From assembly GCF_001426405.1 (NCBI RefSeq), contig NZ_LMEP01000001.1, forward strand, positions 790,257 through 854,256: a stretch of 64,000 bases of DNA, read 5' to 3'. Below are positions 8,914 to 17,513 of this stretch, in pieces. The position numbers were made by a program, and so were the translations under genes. This DNA is from Streptomyces sp. Root1304. Lineage in GTDB: Bacteria; Actinomycetota; Actinomycetes; Streptomycetales; Streptomycetaceae. How positions within the stretch are numbered: position 1 is the first letter of the stretch; each line of letters begins with the position of its first letter. The notes beneath the pieces are model-generated. The model searched no databases. It saw only the letters and a list, made by a program, of their open reading frames with translations, and had not been told where the DNA came from.

Positions 8914-9243
8914 TCAGTCCATCAGCGCGAGGAGCGGACCCGCGGCCCCCAGGGCGTACTGGGCGACCACCAGGCCCTTACGGGGGCCGATCAGCGCCGC
9001 CACGCCCGTGGCGGCGCCCAGGCCCACGGCCCAGAAGCCGGCCGCCATGAAGCCGTCGTCGACGCCGTCCCCGTCGACGGCGTCGAGGAGTCCCAGGGCG
9101 CCCGTCACCACCAGGCACACCGCGAGGAAGAGGAACCCGCCCGCTGCGGTGAAGCGGAGGGCCCGGGTGCTGGGGCCCGTGGCCGGGGTGCCGGTGGTCG
9201 CGGTCGCGGCGGGCTCGGTGCTCGTGGCGGGCTTCGTCGTCAT
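8914..9243 (-). CDS. Small integral membrane protein
   Basis: The 109-residue product has a Thr/Ala-rich polar N-terminus (about 30 residues) and then three hydrophobic segments beginning at AAGGFLFLAVCLVVTGALGLL, GFMAAGFWAVGLGAATGVAAL and GLVVAQYALGAAGPLLALM. Two acidic pairs (DGDGVDDG) sit between segments one and two. It is convergent with XPB across the tandem repeats. No known family recognised. Confidence 0.65.
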   Translation of the reverse strand: MTTKPATSTEPAATATTGTPATGPSTRALRFTAAGGFLFLAVCLVVTGALGLLDAVDGDGVDDGFMAAGFWAVGLGAATGVAALIGPRKGLVVAQYALGAAGPLLALMD

Positions 9244-9291
9244 GTGCCGATCACATCAGCGCTCCCCCGGCGCCCACAGCCGTGCGCGTAC

Positions 9292-9480
9292 TCAGTCCGG
9301 GCCCGGCGCGTACTCAGGTCGCGGGTTCCGCACGCCCGCCTCCGGTGGGCCGTAGTCGCCGAGGAGGGTCACGGCGGCCGCCGCGCCGCCGAAGGCGCGT
9401 ATCGCGCGCAACGCCGTGCCGAGGGGGCGGACGCGGGGGCGGGGGACGGTGGTCACGAGGGTGAAGGTCGTCGCGGTCAT
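9292..9480 (-). CDS. Small hypothetical protein
   Basis: A 62-residue reading frame begins MTATTFTLVTTVPRPRVRPLG and continues with ALRAIRAFGGAAAAVTLLG before a polar tail. The ATG at 9480 is the most likely start because the upstream extension is unlike the rest. Codon use is consistent with coding. It is separated from the gene at 8914-9243 by 48 bp on the same strand. Short proteins of this shape recur in Streptomyces, but I cannot name the family. Confidence 0.45.
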   Translation of the reverse strand: MTATTFTLVTTVPRPRVRPLGTALRAIRAFGGAAAAVTLLGDYGPPEAGVRNPRPEYAPGPD

Positions 9481-9708
9481 GCCTCCATCATCGAATTCGG
9501 ACATTACGAACACATCGCCCTGGGGGTGGAATCCGGGTCCCCCTCACGTCGGACCCCACCCCCTAGGGGTTCCGTGGTTCGCCCGGCCGCCCGGCCGGAG
9601 TTACACTTCTCGGCTTCCCCGCTTCCCGTTCGTGGAGCGCCGCCGTCCGGTCGGAAACCGGCGGCCACCTTGTCGTGTCCGCGTATCCACCTGCCCGGAG
9701 GCCTCACT

Positions 9709-11730
9709 GTGTCCGCATCCGATCCGCTCGCGCACGAGCGCGCCCATCTCGCCTCCTCCCGCGCCGCCCTGCGCGCGATGCGCGAGGACGTGGAGGCGCT
9801 CGACATCAAGGACGTCACCGCGAACTGGGTGAACTCCCTGATCCTCGGCCGGCAGATCGAGGAGCGGATCAAGGCACTGGCCGACCTCTCCCACACGCCG
9901 CTGTTCTTCGGGCGCCTCGACTACCTGCACACCACGCAGGAGGGGCAGCGTTTCTACATCGGGCGCCGGCACGTCCACGACGCCCAGGGCGACCCGATGG
10001 TGATCGACTGGCGTGCGCCGGTCTCGCAGCCGTACTACCAGGCCTCGCGGAAGGACCCGCAGGACGTCGGCCTGCGGCGCCGCTTCGGGTACACCGGCGG
10101 CGAGCTGACCGCGTACGAGGACGAGCACCTCTCCGACCCCGGCGAGCTGGAGCGGACCAGCCGGCTGCTCCAGACCGAGATCGAGCGGCCCCGCGTCGGC
10201 CCCATGCGCGACATCGTCGCCACGATCCAGCCGGAGCAGGACGGCATCGTCCGCTCCGACCTGTCGGGGACGGTGTGCGTGCAGGGCGGCCCCGGCACCG
10301 GCAAGACGGCCGTCGGCCTGCACCGTGTCGCGTACCTCCTCTACGCGCACCGGGAGCGGCTCGCCCGCACCGGCACCCTGGTCATCGGGCCGAACCGGTC
10401 CTTCCTCCAGTACATCGAGCAGGTGCTGCCCGCCCTGGGCGAGCTGGAGGTGAAGCAGGCCACCGTCGACGACCTCGTCGCGCACGTCGAGGTGCGGGGG
10501 ACGGACGAGGCGGCGACGGCGGTCGTCAAGGGCGACGCCCGGATGGCGGAGCTGCTGCGCCGGGCGCTGCGCTCGCACGTCTCGCTGCCGAAGGAGTCCC
10601 TGATGGTGGTGCGCGGCTCGCGCCGCTGGCGGGTGCCCGCGTACGAGATCGAGGAGATGGTGCGGGAGCTGCTGGACCGGGACATGCGGTACGGGGCCGC
10701 CCACGAGGCGCTGCCGCAGCGCATCGCGCACGCCGTCCTGGTCCGCATGGAGGAGGCGGGCGAGGCGCCCGACGACCGGGTGCAGAACACGGTCGCCCGG
10801 AACGCCGCCGTGAAGGCGGTCGTGAAGGAGTGCTGGCCGGCGGTGGACCCCGCGAAGCTGGTGCTGCGGCTGCTCGGCGACGCCGAGTTCCTGGCGGAGC
10901 ACGCCGAGGGGCTGCTCACCGAGGACGAGCAGAAGCTGCTGCTGTGGGCGAAGCCGGCCCGCAGCGTGAAGACGGCGAAGTGGTCGGCGGCGGACGCGGT
11001 CCTCGTCGACGAGGCGCGGGACCTGGTGGAGCGGACGCACTCGCTCGGGCACGTGGTCCTCGACGAGGCGCAGGACCTGTCGCCGATGCAGTACCGGGCG
11101 GTGGGCCGCCGCTGCACGACCGGTTCGGCAACGATCCTCGGCGACCTGGCGCAGGGCACGACGCCCTGGGCGACGGAGAGCTGGGCGCAGGCGCTCGGGC
11201 ACCTGGGCAAGCCGGAGGCCCTGGTGGAGGAGCTGACGGCCGGTTTCCGCGTGCCGCGCGAGGTGATCGCGTACGCCTCGCGGCTGCTGCCGTTCATGTC
11301 GCCGGGGCTCGCGGCGGTCGAGTCGGTGCGGGAGAACCCCGGTTCGCTGGAGGTGCGGCACACGGACGCGCTCGACGCGGAGGTCGTCGCGGCCTGCGCC
11401 GAGGCGCTCGCGCACGAGGGCTCGATCGGTCTGATCGCCGCCGACGCGCGGATCGCGCCGCTCGCGGAGGCGCTGACGGCCGCCGGTCTCGCCTACCTCT
11501 CCCCCGGTGAGGAGACGACCGCCGAGTCGCGTCTGACGCTGGTGCCCGCCTCGCTCGCGAAGGGTCTGGAGTACGACTACGTGGTCCTGGACGAGCCGGC
11601 GGCGGTCGTCGACGGCGAACCGGACGAGCGGACCGGGCTGCGCCGGCTGTACGTGGCGCTGACGCGTGCGGTGTCGGGGCTCGCGGTCGTCCACTCCGCT
11701 CCCGTTCCGCACCAGTTGGGCGCGCTGTGA
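9709..11730 (+). CDS. helD: HelD-like UvrD/Rep-family helicase (RNA polymerase recycling factor type)
   Basis: The 673-residue protein has an N-terminal coiled-coil-like region, HERAHLASSRAALRAMRED. It then carries Walker A GGPGTGKTAVGLHRVAYLL near residue 193, motif II VVLDEAQDLSP near residue 450, and C-terminal RRLYVALTRA. This is HelD, an SF1 ATPase that dissociates stalled RNA polymerase. The GTG at 9709 has GGAGG eight bases upstream. The upstream 228 bp hold no gene; CCCCCTAGGGG and a TTACACT stretch are the only notable sequences. The downstream VOC gene overlaps its stop. Confidence 0.9.
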   Translation: MSASDPLAHERAHLASSRAALRAMREDVEALDIKDVTANWVNSLILGRQIEERIKALADLSHTPLFFGRLDYLHTTQEGQRFYIGRRHVHDAQGDPMVIDWRAPVSQPYYQASRKDPQDVGLRRRFGYTGGELTAYEDEHLSDPGELERTSRLLQTEIERPRVGPMRDIVATIQPEQDGIVRSDLSGTVCVQGGPGTGKTAVGLHRVAYLLYAHRERLARTGTLVIGPNRSFLQYIEQVLPALGELEVKQATVDDLVAHVEVRGTDEAATAVVKGDARMAELLRRALRSHVSLPKESLMVVRGSRRWRVPAYEIEEMVRELLDRDMRYGAAHEALPQRIAHAVLVRMEEAGEAPDDRVQNTVARNAAVKAVVKECWPAVDPAKLVLRLLGDAEFLAEHAEGLLTEDEQKLLLWAKPARSVKTAKWSAADAVLVDEARDLVERTHSLGHVVLDEAQDLSPMQYRAVGRRCTTGSATILGDLAQGTTPWATESWAQALGHLGKPEALVEELTAGFRVPREVIAYASRLLPFMSPGLAAVESVRENPGSLEVRHTDALDAEVVAACAEALAHEGSIGLIAADARIAPLAEALTAAGLAYLSPGEETTAESRLTLVPASLAKGLEYDYVVLDEPAAVVDGEPDERTGLRRLYVALTRAVSGLAVVHSAPVPHQLGAL

Positions 11731-12161
11731 GCGGTGCGGGGCCCGTGCGCGGCGCCGTCGGGTCGCTGCATCACGTCGAGGTGTGGGTGGGGGACCTGGA
11801 GCACGCCGAGGAGAGTTTCGGGTGGCTGCTCGGCGCGCTCGGGTACGCGCCGTTCCAGCGGTGGGAGGGCGGCCGGAGCTGGGCGCTCGGCTCCTGCTAC
11901 CTGGTCGTCGAGCGGTCCCCCGCCCGTACGTCGGACCGGCACGACCGGCTGCGGCCCGGCCTGAACCACCTGGCGTTCCACGCCGGGGACCGGGCCGCCG
12001 TCGACGCGCTCGCCGCCGAGGCGCCGGCGCACGGCTGGCGGCTGCTGTTCGCGGACCGGCACCCGTACGCCGGGGGCGAGGGGGTCTACGCGGCCTACCT
12101 GGAGAACGCCGACGGGTTCGAGGTGGAACTCGTCGCCGATCCGGTCGGACACGACCGATGA
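11727..12161 (+). CDS. VOC (glyoxalase/bleomycin resistance) superfamily protein
   Basis: The 144-residue protein contains SLHHVEVWVGDLEHAEESFGWLL at the N-terminus, GLNHLAFHAGD in the middle and AYLENADGFEVELVAD at the end, matching the paired beta-alpha-beta-beta-beta units and the His/Glu metal ligands of the family. The GTG start overlaps the HelD stop (GTGA), so it is translationally coupled. Its substrate is not predictable. Confidence 0.85.
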   Translation: MSGAGPVRGAVGSLHHVEVWVGDLEHAEESFGWLLGALGYAPFQRWEGGRSWALGSCYLVVERSPARTSDRHDRLRPGLNHLAFHAGDRAAVDALAAEAPAHGWRLLFADRHPYAGGEGVYAAYLENADGFEVELVADPVGHDR

Positions 12162-12238
12162 GTTTCGGCGTACTCCCCCGTCTATAGGTTGTAGTCGGTG
12201 CTGCTGAGCACCAGTCACGAACCTCACGGGAGATCCAG

Positions 12239-12811
12239 ATGCGCACCCTGATCAGCACCGCCTTCGTCTCGCTCGACGGTGTCGTGGAGGCCCCCGGCGG
12301 CGAGCCCGGCTACCGCAACTCCGGCTGGACCTTCAAGGACATGGAGTTCCTGCCGGAGGCGTACGCCCTCAAGGGCGAGGAGCAGCAGGAGGCCACCGCG
12401 ATGCTGTTCGGCCGGACCAGCTACGAGGCGTTCAGCCCCGTCTGGCCCGACATGGAGGAGTTCGCGGCCTACAAGGCGATGCCGAAGTACGTGGTGTCGA
12501 CGACGCTCACCGAGGACGACCTCGTGGACAACTGGGGCGAGACCACGATCCTGCGCTCGCTCGACGAGGTCGCCGCGCTGAAGGAGACCGAGGGCGGCCC
12601 GATCATCATGCACGGCAGCGCGTCGCTGGGCCGGTCGCTCTCGGACGCCGGGCTGATCGACCGGTACAACCTGCTCGTCTTCCCGCTGCTCCTCGGCGCG
12701 GGCAAGCGGCTGTTCAGCGACACGGACAAGGACACGCAGAAGCTGAAGCTCGTCGAGCACGAGGCCTACGCGAACGGCATGCAGAAGAACGTCTTCGAGG
12801 TCGTGCGCTGA
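12239..12811 (+). CDS. Dihydrofolate-reductase-like (RibD C-terminal family) protein
   Basis: The 190-residue protein starts MRTLISTAFVSLDGVVEAPGG and has MLFGRTSYEAFSPVW, KYVVSTTLT, IIMHGSASLGRSL and LLVFPLLLGAGKRLF, the hallmarks of the DHFR-like/RibD C-terminal family of cytoplasmic NADPH-binding reductases of mostly unknown substrate. CGGGAGA lies just before ATG 12239. A 45-bp perfect palindrome follows the stop by about 35 bp. Not the housekeeping folA by sequence. Confidence 0.88.
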   Translation: MRTLISTAFVSLDGVVEAPGGEPGYRNSGWTFKDMEFLPEAYALKGEEQQEATAMLFGRTSYEAFSPVWPDMEEFAAYKAMPKYVVSTTLTEDDLVDNWGETTILRSLDEVAALKETEGGPIIMHGSASLGRSLSDAGLIDRYNLLVFPLLLGAGKRLFSDTDKDTQKLKLVEHEAYANGMQKNVFEVVR

Positions 12812-12845
12812 ACCCTGACAGGGTCGGGGGCATGGGAGGGGCGCC

Positions 12846-12890
12846 CCCTGTCAGGGGCAGGACCCTGACAGGGTCCTGCCCCTGACAGGG
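12846..12890. terminator. 45-bp perfect palindrome, bidirectional terminator candidate
   Basis: Two 22-bp arms (12846-12867 and 12869-12890) are exact reverse complements around the single base at 12868. The element lies between convergent genes ending at 12811 and 12895. The inner core CCCTGACAGGG also occurs at 12813-12823 directly after the first stop and at the right end of the palindrome. The RNA would fold into a very stable stem in either direction. It has no T-tract, which is usual in Streptomyces. Confidence 0.7.
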
Positions 12891-12894
12891 CGGG

Positions 12895-13785
12895 TCAGAG
12901 CTTCGCGTACTCCGCGAGTGCCTCCGTCCGGGCGCGGCGGGCCACCGCCGCCAGGACCCGGTTCGTGTCGCGGTAGTAGTGCTCGGTGACCAGACCCCAG
13001 GCGAGTGCCCAGCCCCGCCCGCGCTCCCAGGTCATGTCGTCGACGCGGGCCGCCTCCCGGAAGAGGGGGCGGGTGTCGGCGGTGAACATCGTCCAGGCGG
13101 GCATCGTGTCGCAGGCCGGGTCGCCCGTGCCGAGGGCGCCGAAGTCGATGACGGCGCTGAGCCGGCCGTCGCGGCCGAGCAGGTTGCCGGGGAGCAGGTC
13201 GCCGTGCACCCAGACGGGCGCGCCGTCCCACTGCGGGAGCCGGAGGACCGACTCCCAGGCGGCGGTCGCGAGTTCCGCGTCGACCAGGCCGTCGGCGGCG
13301 AGGTCCCGGACGGCGCCCGGCAGGTGGCCGTCCTCCCAGCCGGTGACCGGGCCGCCCCGGGAGGAGGCGGGCCCGTCGCCCGCGTCGACGACGCGCAGGG
13401 CGGCGCCGAAGCGGCCCAGTTCGACGGCCGTGTGGGCGAGGTCGGTGAGCGGGGCGTCGTACGTGTCGTCCCCGTCGAGCCAGGCGAACACCGACCAGAC
13501 CCGGCCGTATCCCTCCCCTGGCACTCCCCGCCCGACCGGTACCGGCACGGGCAGGGGCAGGTGCGGTGCGAGGTGGGGCAGCCAGCGCTGCTCCTTCTCG
13601 GCCTGGCCTTCCGACCAGGCGGCCTTGGGCAGGCGTACGGCGAGTTCGTCACCGAGCCGGAACATCGCGTTGTCGGTGCCGGCGGAGTCGACCTCCCGTA
13701 CGGGAAGCCCCGCCCAGTCGGGGAACTGGGCGGCGATCAGCCGCTCGACGAGTGCGGTGTCGATGGCGGGGCCGGGAGAGGTCAT
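12895..13785 (-). CDS. APH-family phosphotransferase
   Basis: The 296-residue protein resembles aminoglycoside/macrolide phosphotransferase-like kinases. WVHGDLLPGNLL holds the catalytic HxDxxxxN pattern and AVIDFGALGTGDPACD holds the Mg-binding DFG-like aspartate. The N-terminal VREVDSAGTDNAMFRLG is the nucleotide-loop region. Such kinases phosphorylate small molecules or antibiotics; substrate unknown. ATG 13785 follows a GAGG-type site. The TetR gene lies 17 bp upstream on the same strand, so the two are probably one unit. Confidence 0.85.
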   Translation of the reverse strand: MTSPGPAIDTALVERLIAAQFPDWAGLPVREVDSAGTDNAMFRLGDELAVRLPKAAWSEGQAEKEQRWLPHLAPHLPLPVPVPVGRGVPGEGYGRVWSVFAWLDGDDTYDAPLTDLAHTAVELGRFGAALRVVDAGDGPASSRGGPVTGWEDGHLPGAVRDLAADGLVDAELATAAWESVLRLPQWDGAPVWVHGDLLPGNLLGRDGRLSAVIDFGALGTGDPACDTMPAWTMFTADTRPLFREAARVDDMTWERGRGWALAWGLVTEHYYRDTNRVLAAVARRARTEALAEYAKL

Positions 13786-13802
13786 GCGCGCGACGGTAGC
13801 CG

Positions 13803-14393
13803 TCACGCGCCTTCCGGGCCACGGGGTTTCGGCTCCCCCGGCCCCTCCAGGATCAGGTCTCCGGCCCGGGCGAGGACCTCGGCGCGGGTGCGGCCCCGGT
13901 GGTCGGCGGCGAGGAAGTGGTGGCCGATGGCCACGCAGAAGGCGAGGAGGGCGCGGGCCTCGACCTCGTCGGGGTCGGAACAGAAGGTGCCGATCATCTC
14001 GCGAAGCAGGTCCATGCGCCGGTTGTCGACGCGGCGCAGGCGGGCGGCGACGGTCTCGTCGCGCCGGGCCCAGTCGCGGACGGCGAGGTCGATGGGGCGC
14101 AGCCGGTCGCCGGAGAAGGTGAGCATGCCGGCGAGCGTGATGAGGGCCCTCGGGTCGCCGCCCTCCTCCTGCCGGACGCGGTCGATGACCTGGTCGGTGG
14201 CTTCTCGTTCCCAGGTGTCGAGCATGGCGGCGAGGAGTGCGTCGCGGTCGGCGAAGTAGCCGTAGAAGCCGCCTTTGGTGACGCCGAGGCGTTTGGCGAG
14301 CACCTCGATCCGGACGGCGTCGGGGCCGCCGTCGGCGAGGACGGTCAGGCCCTCCTCCACCCATCGTTCGCGCGGTGTGCGTGCGGCGCCCAT
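13803..14393 (-). CDS. TetR-family regulator
   Basis: The 196-residue protein has a standard TetR HTH near its N-terminus (VRIEVLAKRLGVTKGGFYGYFADRDALL, residues about 27-54) and a helical ligand domain. The ATG at 14393 has GAGGG seven bases upstream. It is divergent from the DUF2867 gene, and two inverted operator-like sites lie between them. It likely represses itself and the divergent gene. Confidence 0.92.
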   Translation of the reverse strand: MGAARTPRERWVEEGLTVLADGGPDAVRIEVLAKRLGVTKGGFYGYFADRDALLAAMLDTWEREATDQVIDRVRQEEGGDPRALITLAGMLTFSGDRLRPIDLAVRDWARRDETVAARLRRVDNRRMDLLREMIGTFCSDPDEVEARALLAFCVAIGHHFLAADHRGRTRAEVLARAGDLILEGPGEPKPRGPEGA

Positions 14394-14422
14394 GGTGTGT
14401 CCCTCCTCACCCGGCGGCCGAA

Positions 14423-14482
14423 TATACGCCTCCGTACATTCGGTCTGACATGGTTGACCTCGTAGTTGTACGCCAGCGTATA
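14423..14482. promoter_or_regulatory. Paired inverted TetR-operator-like sites
   Basis: TATACGCCTCCGTACA (14423-14438) and TGTACGCCAGCGTATA (14467-14482) are inverted relative to each other, and each is also an imperfect palindrome of the form ATACG-N4-CGTA. They occupy the gap between divergent TetR (start 14393) and DUF2867 (start 14503) genes. The geometry fits two operators for the adjacent TetR protein. Confidence 0.6.
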
Positions 14483-14502
14483 GAACGAAGGTGGCAGCGG
14501 TC

Positions 14503-15096
14503 ATGAGACTTCCCGTGCGCGAACACACCGGCCGGCCGTGGCGGATCCACGAGTTCACCCCCGACTTCACGACCGAGGACGTGTGGTCCTACCGCACCCC
14601 GGGTGCCGGGCCCGACGACTTCGCGACCGCGCTCGCCGCGATCACGGCCGACGCGAGCCTCACCGAGCCGTCCGGGCCGACGAGGTTCCTGATGGCGGTG
14701 CGCTGGAAGCTGGGCGCCCTGCTCGGCTGGGACGACCCGAAGGCCGGTCTCGGCCCGCGCGTCCCGTCGCTGCGCGACCGCCTGCCGGAGGAGCTGACGG
14801 AGACGGTGGACCCCGCCGCCGGCCCCGGCCCGTTCGTCCCGCTGTACGAGCTGCACGACGAGTGCGCCCGCGAGCTGGCGAACAGGACCGTCCACGCGGT
14901 CATGCACCTGGGCTGGGTGGAGACGCCCGACGGCGGCCACGAGCTCCGCATGGCGGTCCTGGTCAAGCCCAACGGGCGCTTCGGCCGCCTCTACATGGCC
15001 CTGATCGCGCCCTTCCGGTACCTGATCGTCTATCCGGCGATGACCCGCCGCCGGGAAGCCGCCTGGCGGGACCGGGAGCGCCGGCCGGGGCGGTGA
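14503..15096 (+). CDS. DUF2867-like protein
   Basis: The 197-residue protein contains FTPDFTTEDVWSYRTPGAG, MAVRWKLGALLGWDD and a membrane-proximal tail RLYMALIAPFRYLIVYP followed by AMTRRREAAWR. This matches DUF2867, a SRPBCC-like family often regulated by TetR proteins. The ATG at 14503 has GAAGG about eleven bases upstream; an in-frame GTG at 14491 is less likely. Function unknown, perhaps binding a small hydrophobic compound. Confidence 0.8.
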   Translation: MRLPVREHTGRPWRIHEFTPDFTTEDVWSYRTPGAGPDDFATALAAITADASLTEPSGPTRFLMAVRWKLGALLGWDDPKAGLGPRVPSLRDRLPEELTETVDPAAGPGPFVPLYELHDECARELANRTVHAVMHLGWVETPDGGHELRMAVLVKPNGRFGRLYMALIAPFRYLIVYPAMTRRREAAWRDRERRPGR

Positions 15097-15198
15097 CCCG
15101 GTTCGGGCGGCGTCCGGCTCGGACCGTCCGGGAGCCGAGCCGTACGCGTGGGGCGTCCGGCATGAGCGTGCAGGCCGTCGGCGCCCCCTCGCCGGGAC

Positions 15199-15888
15199 CT
15201 ACGCGTCCAGCGCCTCCCGCCACGTCCGCACCGCGTCCGCGGAGACCGGGGCCGCCCAGCCGCGGGGGCGGGCCGCGCCGCCGATGTGGAAGGCGTCCAG
15301 GCCGGCCGCGCGGAGTTCGGGGAGGTGGTCGAGGCGGAGGCCGCCGCCGACGAGGATCCGCGCCTCGTAGCCGGGCTCGCCCGTGCGGGCCGCCTCGGCC
15401 TTGAGGGTGGCGAGGCCGTCGTCGACGCCGGTGGCGGCGCCGGCCGTGAGGTAGGTGTCGAGGCCGGGCAGGTCGGCGAGGCGCTTGCGGAGGCCGTCGC
15501 GGTCGGCGGCGCGGTCGATCGCCCGGTGGAAGGTCCAGCGGGCGCCGTCGAGGACGGCGAGGAGGCGCTCGACGGCCACGAGGTCGGGCTCGCCGTCGGG
15601 GGTGAGGAAGCCGAGGACGAACTCGTCCGCCCCCGCCTCGCGCAGGTCCAGGGCCCGCCCGACCAGGGCGTCGACGTCGCCGGCCGCGAATCCGTCGGTG
15701 AGGCGGAGCATCACGCGCAGCGGGATGTCGACGGCGGCGCGGATCGCGGCGAAGCCGGTCCGGGACGGGGTGAGGCCGTCCGCCGCCATGTCGGTGACGA
15801 GTTCGAGGCGGTCGGCGCCACCGGTCTGGGCAGCGACCGCGTCTTCCTCGTCGAGGGCGATCACCTCAAGGACTGCACGGTTGCTCAT
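15199..15888 (-). CDS. cutC: CutC-family protein
   Basis: The 229-residue protein has the CutC pattern: LEVIALDEEDAVAAQTGGADRLELV at the start, LRVMLR, EFVLGFLTPDGEPD, WTFHRAID and GGLRLDHLPEL. The fold is a TIM barrel historically tied to copper homeostasis. ATG 15888 is preferred because GGAGGA lies about ten bases upstream; the ATG at 15897 abuts that site. The copper island follows directly, which supports the assignment, although the enzymatic role of CutC is not settled. Confidence 0.9.
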   Translation of the reverse strand: MSNRAVLEVIALDEEDAVAAQTGGADRLELVTDMAADGLTPSRTGFAAIRAAVDIPLRVMLRLTDGFAAGDVDALVGRALDLREAGADEFVLGFLTPDGEPDLVAVERLLAVLDGARWTFHRAIDRAADRDGLRKRLADLPGLDTYLTAGAATGVDDGLATLKAEAARTGEPGYEARILVGGGLRLDHLPELRAAGLDAFHIGGAARPRGWAAPVSADAVRTWREALDA

Positions 15889-15939
15889 CGAGCCCATTCC
15901 TCCATGAATGACGGCTATAGGTCTAGTCCAATGACCAGA

Positions 15940-16926
15940 CTAGCCGTGCGCGTGCCCTCCCGCACCGTGCTCGGTCGCGGAGGCCGCCGGAGCGGGCGCC
16001 TGCGCGGGCGCCTTCCCGTTCGCGCCCGCCGTCACGGTGAAGGCCGCCGTCCGTACCTTTCCCTGGTGCTGGAAGTCCAGGAACAGACGGTACGTGCCCG
16101 CGCTGGGTGCCGTCGCCGTGAAGGAGACGTCGGGGCCGGGGCCGCCCTCGTTCGGGTGCACGTGGAGGTAGGCGAGGTCGCCGTCGCGGAGGGCGACGAG
16201 GTGCCCGTACGCCCCGAGGTACGGCTCCAGGTCGGTGACCGGCTTCCCGGCCTTGGTGACGGTGAGCCGCAGCTCGCCGGCCTTGCCGGGGTCCAGGGTG
16301 CCACCGAGGCGGACCTGGTAGCCGTCGACGGCCGCGGTCGGCGCGATGGCGGGCAGCGGCTTCGGCGCGTACGCCCCCGGTACGGAGAGGTCGGCGCCGA
16401 GCGTGACGCCCTTGGCGCCGGGCGCGGCGGGCTTGAAGTCGGCGAAGGCCTTGTAGCCGCCGGCGGCGGGCAGGTCGACGGGGGTCGTCCAGGTGCCGTC
16501 GGCCGCCTTCACGGGGTGCAGGTGGCGGAAGGTGTTGAGGTCGCGCGAGGCGACGATGAAGTGCAGTTCCTTGCCGTGCTCGGTGGTGAAGGCGGTGACC
16601 TTCTTGCCGGCGGCGTCCTTGACGGAGAACTTCAGGACGCTGCGGCCCGCGGTGGTGACGGGGGTCTCCAGGGCGAGGGTGTAGCCGCCGTCGGAGACCT
16701 GGAGGCCGCCGGGGAGGTTCGCGGCGGCGGCGGGCGCGGCCTCCTCGTGGCCGGCGTGACCGTCGGCGGCGGGGCTCTTGGTGGCGGTGGGCGCGGCAGC
16801 GTGGTCGCCGTGCTCTGCCTTCTTGGGCTCCTCGACGGGGCCGACGCCCGTGCCCACCCCGTACGCGGCCCCGAAGGTCGCGGCGAGCGCGGCGGCGTAG
16901 GCAGTGATCTTCACTCCGGTGTTCAT
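15940..16926 (-). CDS. Secreted or anchored histidine-rich copper-island protein
   Basis: The 328-residue protein has an N-terminal hydrophobic segment (ITAYAAALAATFGAAYGVG) fitting a signal or anchor, then a His-rich linker (EHGDHAAAP, DGHAGHEEA). Beta-rich repeats follow with FRHLHPV and LAYLHVHPNEGG, and the tail is GAGGHAHG. This pattern is common in actinobacterial proteins beside copper genes and suggests extracytoplasmic copper binding. ATG 16926 has GGGAGAG upstream. It is divergent from copZ and shares the CsoR-box region. Binding itself is inference from histidines and context. Confidence 0.8.
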   Translation of the reverse strand: MNTGVKITAYAAALAATFGAAYGVGTGVGPVEEPKKAEHGDHAAAPTATKSPAADGHAGHEEAAPAAAANLPGGLQVSDGGYTLALETPVTTAGRSVLKFSVKDAAGKKVTAFTTEHGKELHFIVASRDLNTFRHLHPVKAADGTWTTPVDLPAAGGYKAFADFKPAAPGAKGVTLGADLSVPGAYAPKPLPAIAPTAAVDGYQVRLGGTLDPGKAGELRLTVTKAGKPVTDLEPYLGAYGHLVALRDGDLAYLHVHPNEGGPGPDVSFTATAPSAGTYRLFLDFQHQGKVRTAAFTVTAGANGKAPAQAPAPAASATEHGAGGHAHG

Positions 16927-17016
16927 GGCTGCTCTCCCGTACGTGGGTGGGGTGGCTGATCCGTGCGGCGCGTCGCGCCCGTGAGGGGCGCACCGCGCTG
17001 TCCGATGCACTTCACC

Positions 17017-17115
17017 ATACCCCTGGGGGGTATCAAGTCAAGTCGGGGAACGGCTTGCGTCGGATACGGGAGGGGGGTATACATGGACTCACAACCGAAT
17101 ACCCCCCGAGGGTAT
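17017..17115. promoter_or_regulatory. Three CsoR-type boxes between divergent copper genes
   Basis: ATACCCCTGGGGGGTAT (17017-17033), ATACGGGAGGGGGGTAT (17064-17080) and ATACCCCCCGAGGGTAT (17099-17115) each fit the ATAC/GTAT-flanked G/C palindrome bound by CsoR repressors. They lie between the His-rich secreted protein (start 16926) and copZ (start 17144). Derepression by copper(I) would turn on both directions. The first and third are closest to symmetric. Confidence 0.8.
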
Positions 17116-17143
17116 CGGACCGGATTCGACCGAGGAGGAAGCC

Positions 17144-17428
17144 ATGGGCTCCTGCTGCACCCCCGACAACAGCTGCTCGACCACGGAGGCCACCGCCGTC
17201 GCGGTCGCCGACAGCACCGCCACGGTCTACGCCGTCTCCGGCATGACCTGCGGGCACTGCAGGACCGCGATCACCAAGTCCGTCAGCGCCCTGGACGGCG
17301 TCCTCGCCGTGGACGTCGACGTGGACGCCGGCCTGGTGACCGTGACCACGGGCGGCGAGCCCGACGACGCCGCGATCACCGCGGCGGTCGACGACGCGGG
17401 CTACGAGCTCACCGGCCGCGCCGCCTGA
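17144..17428 (+). CDS. copZ: Copper chaperone CopZ (heavy-metal-associated domain)
   Basis: The 94-residue protein has the metal-binding loop GMTCGHC near residue 33 within a ferredoxin-like HMA fold, and a Cys-rich N-terminus [11 protein letters not shown] that could give an extra binding site. It would carry copper(I) to CopA in the cytoplasm. ATG 17144 has AGGAGGAAG upstream and follows the CsoR boxes closely. copA starts 86 bp downstream. Confidence 0.93.
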   Translation: MGSCCTPDNSCSTTEATAVAVADSTATVYAVSGMTCGHCRTAITKSVSALDGVLAVDVDVDAGLVTVTTGGEPDDAAITAAVDDAGYELTGRAA

Positions 17429-17513
17429 CCGAACAGCCCCCTCGGCCGCCGGGGCCCGCCCACCACGCCCGGGCCCCGGCCCCCGACACCCCGCAAATGA
17501 GGAGCAGGAGCTC

